Positions 7,432 through 17,156 of a stretch of DNA of 49,926 nucleotides are shown here, piece after piece (positions within the stretch are counted from its first letter, which is position 1; each line of letters starts with the position of its first letter). This DNA is from an uncultured Neomegalonema sp. (lineage in GTDB: Bacteria; Pseudomonadota; Alphaproteobacteria; Rhodobacterales; Rhodobacteraceae). The notes under the pieces were generated by a model, which had not been told where the DNA came from, did not search any database, and saw only the letters and a program-made list of their open reading frames with translations. The position numbers and the translations under genes are program-made. The stretch is taken from positions 1-49,926 of the forward strand of contig CALKIZ010000011.1 of assembly GCA_937995735.1 (NCBI GenBank), given 5' to 3'.

Positions 7432-10400
7432 CTAATCTCTTTCCGCAACTTTTGCGAGATCACGTGCAACCGCGAATGCCCCCTTGACCTTTTGTGACGG
7501 GTCAGACCATTCGCGGCGCACGATCAGTTTTGTGCCCTTAACCTTCGCCAAATCATTTTGACCATTCAACCATGCCAACAGACCTGAAGGGTTTGGGAAA
7601 CGGTCATTATGGAATTGGATCGTCGCCCCTTTAGCGCCGCCATCCAGCTTGGCGATATGCGCACGACGACACATGGATTTGATCATCACAATTCGCAACA
7701 AACTTTCAACCTCTGCGGGAGGTCTTCCGAAACGGTCATGAAGCTCAGCAGCGAAGCCTTCAAGCTCTTGCTTGCTGTCAAGCGAGGATAACCGCCGATA
7801 AAGGCCCAATCGCACATCAAGGTCAGCGACATAGTTATCAGGGATCAATACTGGAACGCCGAGATTAATTTGTGGCGACCATTTGCCGTCTTCTTCCGGT
7901 CCTTCCATTTCACCGGCCCGCATCTTGGCGAGTGCTTCCTCTAACATGTCCTGATAAAGCTCGTACCCGACCTCTTTGATATGGCCCGACTGCTCTTCAC
8001 CAAGCAGATTACCCGCCCCGCGAATATCCATATCATGCGAGGCAAGGGTGAAACCGGCCCCTAAAGTGTCCAAGCCGGCAAGCACTTTGAGGCGTTTTTC
8101 AGCCTGTGGAGTCAATGGCTTGCGCGGTTTTGTTGTAAAGTAAGCATAGGCGCGGGTTTTGGAGCGCCCCACTCTGCCCCGGATCTGGTAAAGCTGTGCA
8201 AGGCCGAAATTATCAGCCCTGTGAACGACCAAAGTATTCGCGGTCGGAATATCCAATCCGCTTTCAACAATAGTTGTCGCGAGAAGTATATCAAATTGTC
8301 CATCATAGAATTTGTTCATCACGTCATCAAGCGCGCCGGGGGCCATCTGACCATGCGCCGTCGCGAACTTTAATTCAGGCAGTTGCCCTCGCAAAAACTC
8401 TTCAATTTCAGGGAGATCAGCAATCCGGGGGGCGACATAAAAGGACTGTCCCCCCCGATAATGCTCGCGCAGCAACGCTTCGCGGATCGTCACCGGATCG
8501 AACGGCGCGATGTAGGTCCGGACTGCAAGACGGTCAACCGGAGGTGTACCGATGAGCGATAGCTCACGAACCCCCGTCATACTGAGCTGTAAAGTACGCG
8601 GTATCGGGGTCGCCGTCATCGTCAGCACATGCACGTCTGATTTCAGAGACTTAAGGCGCTCCTTATGAGCCACACCAAAGCGCTGTTCCTCATCAACCAC
8701 CAGCAGCCCAAGGCGCGCAAATTCGATGTTCTTTGCTAGCAATGCATGAGTGCCTACAACTATGTCGATAGTGCCGTCAGCCATACCTTTACGGGTCTCA
8801 CTTGCTTCTTTAGACGACACAAACCGTGAAAGTTGTCGCACAGTAACCGGCAAATCTTTAAAGCGCTCCTGGAACCCTTTTGCATGTTGCCGCGCCAGTA
8901 ATGTTGTCGGCGCAATGATAGCAACTTGAAAACCGGCCAATGCCGCAACAAAAGCCGCGCGAAGGGCTACTTCTGTCTTACCAAATCCAACATCGCCCAC
9001 AACAAGACGATCCATCGGATTGCCACTGCCCATATCTTCAATGACGTCCTCAATGGCACTCAGTTGGTCTTCGGTTTCCTGATACGGAAAGCGGGCGCAG
9101 AATTCATCCCATGCCCCATCCGGCGGGGTCATCCGTTCAGCGGTCCGCAGCATTCTTTCCGCAGCAACTTTGATGAGCCGTTCCGCCATATCGCGGATGC
9201 GGTTCTTCATCTTCGCTTTGCGCGCCTGCCACGCACCGCCGCCCAACCGGTCAAGCGCCGTGTGATCGTCAGCCCCGTATCGCGTTAGCAGCTCAATGTT
9301 TTCAACCGGCAGGTAAAGCCTTGTTTCGGAAGCATATTCCAGAGCAAGACAATCATGAGGTGCGCCGAGGGCTTCGACGGTTTTAAGTCCGATATAGCGT
9401 CCTACCCCATGCTCCACATGCACGACCAAATCGCCGGTTGCCAGCCCTGAGGCTTCGGTCAGAAAGTTCTCGGCTTTCTTCGATTTGCGTGTCTGACGAA
9501 CCAGCCGGTCACCCAAAATATCCTGTTCGGCAATAACAGCGATGTCGTGTGTTTCGAAGCCTTGCTCAAGACGCCAAACCATCAAGCCGACTTGTTTTAG
9601 GGGCGCTTCGTCGAGATCATCCCACCGGGCAATCTCGATCACATTCTCAATGCCATGATCCGCAAGCATCGTCTTCATGCGATCCCGCGCACCTTCGGAA
9701 TAGGATGCAAAAACGACACGGCGCTTTTTTGACTGCAAATCTTTAACGTGGTCAGCCACTGCATCGAAAAGATTAAGGTCTTGCGTTTGGCGTTCTTGCG
9801 CAAAGCCTTTACCGGGTTTTCCGCCTGCATCAATAACGCCCGGACCGGACCCTGTGGGAAGCGGATTAAACGCACGCACCGGACGACCGGCGAAAGCCTC
9901 GGCCCATGCTTGTTCAGTCAGATAAAGTTTGTCATGCGGAATCGGCTTGTATACAGGCGCGCCCATTGCGCCCTCGCTACTCGCTGTTGCCCGCGTTTCA
10001 TAATGATCGGCAACAGTAGTAAGACGGGCATCATACACTTCTTCAGCCTGGCTATCCAGAGAAACGGGATGCCCCGGCAGGTAGTCGAAAATCGTTTCAA
10101 GGTTTTCGTAATAAAGCGGCAGCCAATGCTCCATACCCTGATGTTTACGTCCCTCGGAAACCGCTTCATAGAGAGGGTCTTCGAGACCGGCACTGCCGAA
10201 GAGGTCACGGTAATTTGTCCGGAAACGATGGATGCTGTCATCATCCAAGGGAGCTTCTGAAACCGGAGCGAGGGCGATCCGGTCTACTTTATTCGCACTG
10301 CGCTGGCTCGCCGGATCGAACCGTTTGATACTTTCTAATACGTCGCCAAAGAAATCGAGGCGCAGCGGGGCTTTGCGACCCGGAGGGAAAATATCAATGA

Positions 10401-10908
10401 TTCCGCCGCGCACCGCGTAATCGCCCGGCTCAACAACCGTAGACGCGCGGACATATCCATTGCGTGCCAAATACCTCGTCAGCTCATCGGGATCGATGCG
10501 CGTATCAGCACGGGCCGTGAAGCTGGCGTCTTTGATTGCTTTGGCGGGCGGGATACGCTGAGTGACTGCGTTCAACGTCGACACAATAACCGAAGGGCGG
10601 CTCCAGCCCCGCGCCAAAGCAGCAAGTGTTGCCATTCTAGCCGCCGAAATTTCCGGATTCGGCGAAACCCGATCATATGGAAGACAATCCCAAGCCGGAA
10701 ATTTCAATACGGGAATATCCGGTGCAAAAATCTTGAGAGAGTCGATCATTGCGGTCATTCGGCTGTCGTCCCGCGCCACATGAAGCACAGGAACACCCGT
10801 CCGCCGCACCAAATCAGCGAGCAGTTTTGCATCGAAACCTTCGGGAGCCCCGCCAACCCGAATAAGACCCGGATCGAGAGGCTTGGGAGTAGAACCATCT
10901 GCCGCCAT
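7432..10908 (-). CDS. mfd: Transcription-repair coupling factor Mfd
   Basis: Large ATP-dependent DNA translocase that removes RNA polymerase stalled at lesions and recruits UvrA. Domains in order: UvrB-like N-terminal region, RNA-polymerase-interacting domain, then a RecG-like helicase core with Walker A GDVGFGKTEVALRAAF near residue 638, motif II DEEQRFG near 738, motif III TMTATPIPRT, and the translocation motif region HRADNFGLAQLYQIRGRVGR. The C-terminal TRCF domain follows. An ATG at 10908 gives 1158 residues; an in-frame TTG at 10944 would add 12. It is transcribed away from the exopolysaccharide locus. Confidence 0.97.
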   Translation of the reverse strand: MAADGSTPKPLDPGLIRVGGAPEGFDAKLLADLVRRTGVPVLHVARDDSRMTAMIDSLKIFAPDIPVLKFPAWDCLPYDRVSPNPEISAARMATLAALARGWSRPSVIVSTLNAVTQRIPPAKAIKDASFTARADTRIDPDELTRYLARNGYVRASTVVEPGDYAVRGGIIDIFPPGRKAPLRLDFFGDVLESIKRFDPASQRSANKVDRIALAPVSEAPLDDDSIHRFRTNYRDLFGSAGLEDPLYEAVSEGRKHQGMEHWLPLYYENLETIFDYLPGHPVSLDSQAEEVYDARLTTVADHYETRATASSEGAMGAPVYKPIPHDKLYLTEQAWAEAFAGRPVRAFNPLPTGSGPGVIDAGGKPGKGFAQERQTQDLNLFDAVADHVKDLQSKKRRVVFASYSEGARDRMKTMLADHGIENVIEIARWDDLDEAPLKQVGLMVWRLEQGFETHDIAVIAEQDILGDRLVRQTRKSKKAENFLTEASGLATGDLVVHVEHGVGRYIGLKTVEALGAPHDCLALEYASETRLYLPVENIELLTRYGADDHTALDRLGGGAWQARKAKMKNRIRDMAERLIKVAAERMLRTAERMTPPDGAWDEFCARFPYQETEDQLSAIEDVIEDMGSGNPMDRLVVGDVGFGKTEVALRAAFVAALAGFQVAIIAPTTLLARQHAKGFQERFKDLPVTVRQLSRFVSSKEASETRKGMADGTIDIVVGTHALLAKNIEFARLGLLVVDEEQRFGVAHKERLKSLKSDVHVLTMTATPIPRTLQLSMTGVRELSLIGTPPVDRLAVRTYIAPFDPVTIREALLREHYRGGQSFYVAPRIADLPEIEEFLRGQLPELKFATAHGQMAPGALDDVMNKFYDGQFDILLATTIVESGLDIPTANTLVVHRADNFGLAQLYQIRGRVGRSKTRAYAYFTTKPRKPLTPQAEKRLKVLAGLDTLGAGFTLASHDMDIRGAGNLLGEEQSGHIKEVGYELYQDMLEEALAKMRAGEMEGPEEDGKWSPQINLGVPVLIPDNYVADLDVRLGLYRRLSSLDSKQELEGFAAELHDRFGRPPAEVESLLRIVMIKSMCRRAHIAKLDGGAKGATIQFHNDRFPNPSGLLAWLNGQNDLAKVKGTKLIVRREWSDPSQKVKGAFAVARDLAKVAERD

Positions 10909-11325
10909 AACGCGCGACCTAACGCGGTCAGCACAGGATGGCAAGCGGGGTCGTTAGGTTTCGCGCCTGACGCCTTATTCTTTCGTAGGCATTGTCTGTC
11001 TTGCCCCCTTAGGCAGTGATTAAATTCGAATAAGTTAATAGCAAATTGATTCATTAATCAGCGAAATTCGGGACAAGAACGGTATTTCACATCATAAAAA
11101 TGCATGCGTCTAATTTTTGCCGGAACAGCGCATCCCATTCAAAAGCCCGCAATTTTCAGGTTTTTGCCGCGCCGGTCTGATTTTTTGTAAGCGATCTGCA
11201 CATTTCGCCCGAAAAAATATGAGTTTGCGCAGCGCTTTAACCATTCTTCGATTTGTACACGGTACTCTGCTGAAGAAATCACAGAAAGGCTGCGCGTGTG
11301 TTCCGCGCAACCGCGAGGATGCTGT
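10909..11325. promoter_or_regulatory. Divergent control region between mfd and the exopolysaccharide locus
   Basis: About 415 bases with no convincing gene. It must hold the promoters for mfd and for the + strand locus. The part from 11010 to 11120 is AT-rich. A 6-bp hairpin, TGCGCG (11291-11296) with CGCGCA (11304-11309), sits just before the ribosome-binding site of the first locus gene. I see no clear sigma-54 or CtrA box. Confidence 0.5.
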
Positions 11326-13095
11326 ATGGGTGACTTGAAGTTTCAGATCCTTCATTACGCAACAGAAATGTGGCGTAGAAAATGGAGTATTTTGCTTGTC
11401 GGCTTGTTGGTTGGCTTGCTCGGCACGTATGTCGCCGCAACGCGGCCGGACGTCTTTACGTCGCGTGCCGCTGTCGAAGTCGATGAGAACGCATTGCTCA
11501 ATGCGGTGTTGCCGACCGGTGCGCCGCGAACGAACACGTCAGCAGCAATTGATTCGGTGCGCCGGGGCATTTATGCGCGTCCCAACCTGGAACAGATTAT
11601 TTATGACACGGATCTGAATCTGACTCTCAATGACCGTCGTGGCATGGAGACACTGGTCACGAATCTTGAGAAAAAGCTGGAGCTGAAGCGTCAGGGTACA
11701 AATTATTACGTCATCGAGTACACGCACAATGACCCTGTTGTTGCGAGAAATGTCACTCAAGCTGCACTCGATATGTTCCTGGAAACGAGCACCCGGGACA
11801 CCGGCAGTGGCCAAGGTACAGACAAAGAAGAAGCCCGGGAATTCCTGCAAGGAAAACTGGAAATCAAAGCCGGACAGCTCGCTGAGGTTCAGGCTGAGAT
11901 TGCGGAATATCAACGGGTGAACGGCGACGCCATCCGTGGCACGAGTGCTGTCCAGAACCAACTTCGTGGTTTGGAAACCCAATTAAGCACTCTCAGAAGC
12001 GATCGCCTGTTGCACCAAGGTCAATTGTCAAACCTGCAATCACGATTGGCTTCAATGCAGCCAGAAATCATCGTTAGGTACGAGCAACAGCAACAGCAGG
12101 TGCGTCAACAGGCACCGCCGCCTATACGCCCGAATGTTGTCGTTCCGCAAAATGTGCCAACGCCGGAACAAACCCGTGCAGATAACTTTCAGCAGCAGCT
12201 TGGCGCATTACAAAATGAACTGAACACGATGTTGGAGCGTTTGACTCCGCAGCACCCTGATGTTCAGACCATGCAAAACCGCCTGAACGTCGCACAGGGG
12301 GATTTTGCCCAACTGCAAGCAGCAGCTCAGGCCGCAAATGCGCGTCAGCAAAATGCGATTGCTCAAGCCAACCAGGTCATAACAGATTACGAAAATCAGC
12401 TACGCCAGTGGCAAATCCAAAGCTCGCAGCCTGTTGCCCAACTGCCACCGCGCCCGGTCTACGGCCCTAATCCGGCACTTGCGGAAATACGTGCGCAAGC
12501 AAATGACCGCCGCAGCCGTATCAATGTTGCTGACAGTCAAATCGCATCATTGAATAAAGAGATCCGCGGGGTCCGCGACGTGATGGCAAAACAGCCCGAA
12601 ATCGTACAACGATTTTCGAGGCTAACTACGAATGAGTCAAAACTTTTGGGCGAAGTTGCCGCGTTGGAAAACCAACTCGACGTCATTCAGCCATCAATCA
12701 TTCAAACCGTTCGCATGAAGGTCGTTGAGCCTCCGGTCGTTCCGGTGACACCCGCCGGTCCCAACCGTCTGCTGTTATTTATGGGCGCGTTTTTATTGGC
12801 GAGCGGATCGGGTATGGGACTCGCCTTTATGCGTGTGCAACTGGCTGACAATATTCCAACAATCAAGCATTTGAAGAACAGCTTTGATTTGCCCATTCTC
12901 GGTGGTGTTTCAAAGATGGAAGATAAAAGCGACGTTGCGAAAAAGGCTGTTGGAAATTTGGTTTTCCTCGCCAGTGTCGCTGCTTTGATCGCCCTGTTTG
13001 GATATATAACCTATCGCTACCATTTTGAGCTGTGGCGTCCTGAATTTGCAGGATTTCTTTCGAAGCTCGGATTGGGCCCTACGCCGGGCAGTTGA
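11326..13095 (+). CDS. XrtA-system polysaccharide chain-length determinant (Wzz/GumC-like)
   Basis: Polysaccharide co-polymerase of the inner membrane that sets the length of the exported polymer and works with the following tyrosine kinase. A first membrane segment lies near residues 18-36, followed by a long periplasmic coiled-coil region rich in Gln (about 150-460, including LTPQHPDVQTMQNRL), and a second membrane segment after the proline-rich PVVPVTPAGPNR, typical of Wzz proteins. An extra hydrophobic segment lies near residues 545-562. The ATG at 11326 follows GAGGA. At 589 residues it is longer than the roughly 500 usual for this family. First gene of the locus. Confidence 0.88.
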   Translation: MGDLKFQILHYATEMWRRKWSILLVGLLVGLLGTYVAATRPDVFTSRAAVEVDENALLNAVLPTGAPRTNTSAAIDSVRRGIYARPNLEQIIYDTDLNLTLNDRRGMETLVTNLEKKLELKRQGTNYYVIEYTHNDPVVARNVTQAALDMFLETSTRDTGSGQGTDKEEAREFLQGKLEIKAGQLAEVQAEIAEYQRVNGDAIRGTSAVQNQLRGLETQLSTLRSDRLLHQGQLSNLQSRLASMQPEIIVRYEQQQQQVRQQAPPPIRPNVVVPQNVPTPEQTRADNFQQQLGALQNELNTMLERLTPQHPDVQTMQNRLNVAQGDFAQLQAAAQAANARQQNAIAQANQVITDYENQLRQWQIQSSQPVAQLPPRPVYGPNPALAEIRAQANDRRSRINVADSQIASLNKEIRGVRDVMAKQPEIVQRFSRLTTNESKLLGEVAALENQLDVIQPSIIQTVRMKVVEPPVVPVTPAGPNRLLLFMGAFLLASGSGMGLAFMRVQLADNIPTIKHLKNSFDLPILGGVSKMEDKSDVAKKAVGNLVFLASVAALIALFGYITYRYHFELWRPEFAGFLSKLGLGPTPGS

Positions 13096-13115
13096 TGAAA
13101 GTCTGAGAACGGCAA

Positions 13116-13163
13116 TCCCCGGCAACCTTGGCGCTGAAACGCGCCAACGAAATATCCGGGGGA
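13116..13163 (+). other. Nested stem structure in the leader of the tyrosine kinase gene
   Basis: An inner 7-bp stem, TTGGCGC (13128-13134) with GCGCCAA (13141-13147), is enclosed by an outer stem, TCCCCGG (13116-13122) with CCGGGG from 13156. It fills the 93-bp gap before the ribosome-binding site and could attenuate or stabilise the message. I recognise no riboswitch class. Confidence 0.45.
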
Positions 13164-13188
13164 AACACGTTGAACTGGAGAGCCTTCG

Positions 13189-14235
13189 ATGAGCTTGATT
13201 GACCGCGCTGCATCTTCGCAGGGGATACGTCCAAAGCCCCAGCAATCTTTGATCCGTAAGGAACAGGCTGAACCTGTTCCTGAGATGGATGATTGGGTCG
13301 CAGATTACGAAAAAGATACCGGTATTACTCCTGATCCAATCAAGAAGCCGGCGGAAAAAACAATTGAAAAACCAATTGAAGGGACGTCATCCGTCATGTC
13401 TCAGGTGATGGCAAAAGCCGCCGCGCCTGTTCCTTCAAAACGTAAGAAAAAAAGCAACGCAGGGTTACCAGCTCTCCAAAGCCGCGAATTTGAACTCGAT
13501 TTCGAGCGTCTTAAGAAATTCGGATTCATTACGCCCGAAGGCCGCCGATCACGTGTCTCTGAAGAATTCCGCCTAATCAAGCGTCGTTTGATGCAGCGGA
13601 TGAGCCTCAATGCCCGGAACCGAAAAAAACAGCGCGGGCGGGAACACGTTATTCTTGTCACCAGCTCACGCCCTTCCGAGGGTAAAAGCTTTATTGCTGT
13701 TAACCTTGCTCTCTCGATTGTCTTGGATGAGGGCTTTAATGTGATGTTGGTTGATGCCGATGTTGCACGTCCTTCGGTTTCCAATATCTTCGGTTTACGC
13801 AATGACCTGCCCGGCTTAACTGATTTATTGCTAGGTCAAGAAGGCCGGTTGTCAGATGTGTTGTTGCGTGAGGCCAATCATCCGTTGAGCGTTCTCGCCG
13901 CTGGTGGCGCTGTTGATTCCGCAACCGACTTATTTGGCGGGGACGATATGCGGCAACTCGTTACGGATATCGCATCACGTTACACCGACCGGATTATTAT
14001 CTTTGATGCTCCCCCATTGCTTGCATCAACCGAACCCGTCGCCCTCGCAGAACACGCAGGACAAACCGTTTTAGTCGTTGATGCGGAAAGAACTTCGCGG
14101 GCGGCAATCGATTCGGCACTAGATTTGCTTGAAACAGATCAGAACGTCAATCTGGTGTTGAACAAGACAACCGTCCGTAATCGCACCGAGCAGTTTGGAA
14201 GTTATTATGAAGCGTACAACCAAGCAGCCTCGTAA
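13189..14235 (+). CDS. XrtA-associated tyrosine autokinase (CpsD/BY-kinase family)
   Basis: Cytoplasmic bacterial tyrosine kinase that pairs with the chain-length determinant and regulates polymer assembly by autophosphorylation. The catalytic motifs are in order: Walker A SSRPSEGKSF near residue 158, Walker A' VMLVDADVARPS near 185, Walker B IIIFDAPPLL near 266. The C-terminal tail has a tyrosine cluster (GSYYEAY, about 337-343) expected to be the phosphorylation site. The N-terminal 100 residues are Lys/Pro-rich and probably disordered. The end overlaps the start of the next gene by 29 bp. Confidence 0.92.
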   Translation: MSLIDRAASSQGIRPKPQQSLIRKEQAEPVPEMDDWVADYEKDTGITPDPIKKPAEKTIEKPIEGTSSVMSQVMAKAAAPVPSKRKKKSNAGLPALQSREFELDFERLKKFGFITPEGRRSRVSEEFRLIKRRLMQRMSLNARNRKKQRGREHVILVTSSRPSEGKSFIAVNLALSIVLDEGFNVMLVDADVARPSVSNIFGLRNDLPGLTDLLLGQEGRLSDVLLREANHPLSVLAAGGAVDSATDLFGGDDMRQLVTDIASRYTDRIIIFDAPPLLASTEPVALAEHAGQTVLVVDAERTSRAAIDSALDLLETDQNVNLVLNKTTVRNRTEQFGSYYEAYNQAAS

Positions 14236-15964
14236 GGCTGGTAAATCATCGGTGCGTCTTGGTCTGTTAGCTGCTGCGAGCGGCTTTGCCATGGTCGGGA
14301 CTGTAACTGGTTTGTCAGCGCAATCCGTTGACGGAGCAGCCCAAAGTAGCGGTGCAACAACCGCCGGCATCCCTGTCGCGGACGATGTTTTCGGTGCAGG
14401 ACAAGCCGGCGGTCTTCAGCCTGTTGGTGTTGGCCCGGCGGCTCGTCAAGGGACCGGTTCAGTTATTGACTCTTCGCGATCACCGACCACCGGAACAACC
14501 CTTCGCCGGGGTCGCTGGGTCACATCAGTGACGCCTTTCGTTGAAGGCACTGCCACATATTCGGACAACGTTAACCTCGAATCCGACAACGAGGAAGAGG
14601 AAACAATTCTGAGTGCGACAGCAGGGGTTACCCTAGGCGCGCAAAATGAACGTATCGCAGGTCAACTGTCCTATGCTGCTACATATGACACATTCCTGAA
14701 CAATACGAATGATGACGGGTTCCGTCATAACCTGAACACCAGCTGGTCAGCGGCGGTCATTCCAAACCTGCTCCACCTTGATGCTCAAGGTGGCATCACC
14801 GAGGTTTTCAATACAACCGACCGGTTCTCCGGCAACGCAGTTGCGAACTCGGATGATCGCTCGCGGGCGTTCTTTGGTTTGATCAGCCCATCACTTCGAA
14901 AAAATATCGGCGGTTGGGCGAATGCCGAAGTTCGATATACGCTGCGCGGTGAAGCCTTTGACGACGATCAAGATGGTGGTTTCTCACAACAGGTTTCCGC
15001 AGGTCTGACGGGTGACCCGCGGAAATTCCGCCGTTTTGGCTGGCAGGCATCGACCGAATACGAAGTCTTTACACCCGAAGATGATGATAGCAACGATGAT
15101 TTGGAGCGCTGGACCAGTTCGGTGAGCATAGATGTTCCGGTTAGCCCTAAGCTCGCCGTTATTGCAACCGCCGGGTATGACTTCTTCACGGACGACGTGG
15201 CCGATGACGATCTGTCCGGTGCTTTCGTGAATGCCGGTTTGCGTTGGCAGCCTACAACCCGCTTTGGCGCTCGTGCCTTCGGCGGGTGGCGCTACGATGG
15301 TTTGGATTATGGTGTAGAAGCGAATTATGCACTGCGTCGAAATGTGGTTGCGCGCCTGCAAGCACGTCGCGGCGTTCAGTTTAGTAACTTTGCATTAAAC
15401 TCGGCGACACCGATTTCGACAATCGGCGCAGATGGCCGTCCCGCTTTTGTAACACCTAACGGGGGCACAACGACCAATGTTGATGATGCACTCGCGTTCG
15501 ATAATCTGAATCCGCAAAATCAGGGAACGTTTGGTGATATCAACCGTTCGGATCAGGATGATGACTCGATTGTAGATACGTTGCAGGCTTCCATTTCCGG
15601 TCAAACGGGCCGCACTTCATGGGCTGCCAATGTTCAAGCCGCAGATTTTGATCGCGGATCAGCCTTTGGCGTGGACGAATTCGTCTTATCTGCAAGCGCA
15701 AACATTTCGAGGCCATTAACATCACGTTTGACAGCATCCGCAAATGTCGGTTTCGCGACCGTACAATTCGATGATGCAGCCGATGGAACTACGTTTGACG
15801 ACGGTGATTTCGAAACTTTATCGCTTGGAATCGGATTAGATTACCAACTTACGGAAATTGTAAATGTTTTTGGGCGATACACATATACAGAGCGATTCGC
15901 AGATTTGCCTGAAGACGAATTCAGAGAGAACGCAGGCGTAATCGGCGTAACGGCAAGATTCTAA
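14207..15964 (+). CDS. XrtA/PEP-CTERM-associated outer-membrane beta-barrel protein
   Basis: Predicted outer-membrane barrel, probably the export channel or a partner for polysaccharide secretion in XrtA loci. A basic N-terminus and hydrophobic core form a signal peptide, with likely cleavage after LSAQ near residue 38. The rest is made of alternating polar/hydrophobic strands with many Asp/Asn loops, and the last residue is Phe (VIGVTARF), typical for recognition by the barrel-assembly machinery. The ATG at 14207 has GGAAG ahead of it; an in-frame TTG at 14195 is possible. At 585 residues the size suits a barrel of 16 or more strands. Confidence 0.82.
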   Translation: MKRTTKQPRKAGKSSVRLGLLAAASGFAMVGTVTGLSAQSVDGAAQSSGATTAGIPVADDVFGAGQAGGLQPVGVGPAARQGTGSVIDSSRSPTTGTTLRRGRWVTSVTPFVEGTATYSDNVNLESDNEEEETILSATAGVTLGAQNERIAGQLSYAATYDTFLNNTNDDGFRHNLNTSWSAAVIPNLLHLDAQGGITEVFNTTDRFSGNAVANSDDRSRAFFGLISPSLRKNIGGWANAEVRYTLRGEAFDDDQDGGFSQQVSAGLTGDPRKFRRFGWQASTEYEVFTPEDDDSNDDLERWTSSVSIDVPVSPKLAVIATAGYDFFTDDVADDDLSGAFVNAGLRWQPTTRFGARAFGGWRYDGLDYGVEANYALRRNVVARLQARRGVQFSNFALNSATPISTIGADGRPAFVTPNGGTTTNVDDALAFDNLNPQNQGTFGDINRSDQDDDSIVDTLQASISGQTGRTSWAANVQAADFDRGSAFGVDEFVLSASANISRPLTSRLTASANVGFATVQFDDAADGTTFDDGDFETLSLGIGLDYQLTEIVNVFGRYTYTERFADLPEDEFRENAGVIGVTARF

Positions 15965-16005
15965 TACGGCCTCAGAAAAACGAGGCAAAGCACGACAGGT
16001 GACTG

Positions 16006-17067
16006 ATGTACGAAGAATTCTACGGACTGAGCGCCAACCCCTTCCGCCTGACGCCAGATAGAAAGTTCTGGTTCGGTTCAGAAGGGCACCGAAAAGCGAT
16101 GTCGTACTTAAAGTACGGCCTCTATCAAGGTGAGGGTTTCATTGTCGTCACCGGTGATGTGGGTACGGGTAAATCCACCCTCGTCTCTCAACTGTTTTCC
16201 GAGCTGGACGGCAACGATATCGTTGCTGCTCAGATCGGGACGACACAGATTGACGCAGATGACGCAATCCGTTTGATCTGCAATGCTTTTGAGTTGGATA
16301 TCGAGGCACGCGACAAAGCCGATTTGATCTCCGCTTTTGAAGAGTTTCTGATCGACCAAAACCAGATGGGCAAGCGTGTTCTGTTGGTAATCGATGAAGC
16401 GCAGAACTTGCCGATTCGAACCCTCGAAGAACTTCGTATGCTTTCCAACTTTAATGTTGGCGGGCAACCGTTATTCCAAAGTTTCCTTATTGGTCAGCCC
16501 CAATTCCTGCAAACGATTGCACACCGCGACCTGACTCAGTTGCAACAGCGTATTATCGCCAGCTACAAGCTGGAATCGATGAGCCGTCAGGAAACCGAAG
16601 ATTATATTGAACACCGTCTCGCTGCAGTCGGCTGGAGTGGAACACCTGCATTCGCAGTCGAAGCGCACGATGCAATTTTTGCAGAAACCAAAGGTGTGCC
16701 GCGTCTGATCAACACACTTGCAAACCGCATCATGCTGTTTGCATCACTTGAAGAGTCAGCGGACATTACCGGCGAAATGGTCCAAACTGTTATCGCCGAT
16801 CTGAAGAAAGAAAACGCAGCTCCCGCGCCATCGGCGGCCCCCGCAAGTGGCGGTGGCAGTGGTGGCGCTAACGTCACTGTTTCCGGCGACGGTGCAGAGA
16901 GAATTCAGCGCCTCGAAAGAGCAGTAGCTGCATTGGTTAAGCGTGTTCAAGTCGCTGAGCAGAAACTCGGCGAGCATGATGAAGCTATCCATGAAATGAT
17001 TGATCTCGCAATGACATCTTTTGCGGGTGAAGGAAATGACGACGTGGTACAACTCCACGCCTCGTAA
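16006..17067 (+). CDS. XrtA-associated AAA ATPase (ExeA/GspA-like)
   Basis: ATPase found in nearly all exosortase A polysaccharide loci; related to ExeA/GspA. It begins with the family N-terminus MYEEFYGLSANPFRLTPD, followed by Walker A GDVGTGKST at about residues 50-58, Walker B LLVIDEAQNL near 126-135 and a sensor arginine region (QRIIASYKL). After residue 265 comes a Pro/Ala/Gly-rich linker and a C-terminal coiled coil. There is no peptidoglycan-binding domain, unlike ExeA. Its job in polymer export is unknown; energising or assembling the secretion complex is the usual suggestion. Confidence 0.9.
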   Translation: MYEEFYGLSANPFRLTPDRKFWFGSEGHRKAMSYLKYGLYQGEGFIVVTGDVGTGKSTLVSQLFSELDGNDIVAAQIGTTQIDADDAIRLICNAFELDIEARDKADLISAFEEFLIDQNQMGKRVLLVIDEAQNLPIRTLEELRMLSNFNVGGQPLFQSFLIGQPQFLQTIAHRDLTQLQQRIIASYKLESMSRQETEDYIEHRLAAVGWSGTPAFAVEAHDAIFAETKGVPRLINTLANRIMLFASLEESADITGEMVQTVIADLKKENAAPAPSAAPASGGGSGGANVTVSGDGAERIQRLERAVAALVKRVQVAEQKLGEHDEAIHEMIDLAMTSFAGEGNDDVVQLHAS

Positions 17068-17088
17068 GGTTGCGATACCTGTCCAACC

Positions 17089-17123
17089 AAAAGGGCCTCG
17101 AAGAGATTCGGGGCCTTTCGTAT
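17089..17123 (+). terminator. Hairpin after the ATPase gene, terminator-like
   Basis: AAAAGGGCCTCGAA pairs with TTCGGGGCCTTT with one bulge, followed by a short T-rich stretch. It lies in the 89-bp gap before the deacetylase gene and may allow partial termination inside the locus. Confidence 0.5.
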
Positions 17124-17156
17124 TTCCCGGAACGGTCAACCCGGCTTGGAGGGATT

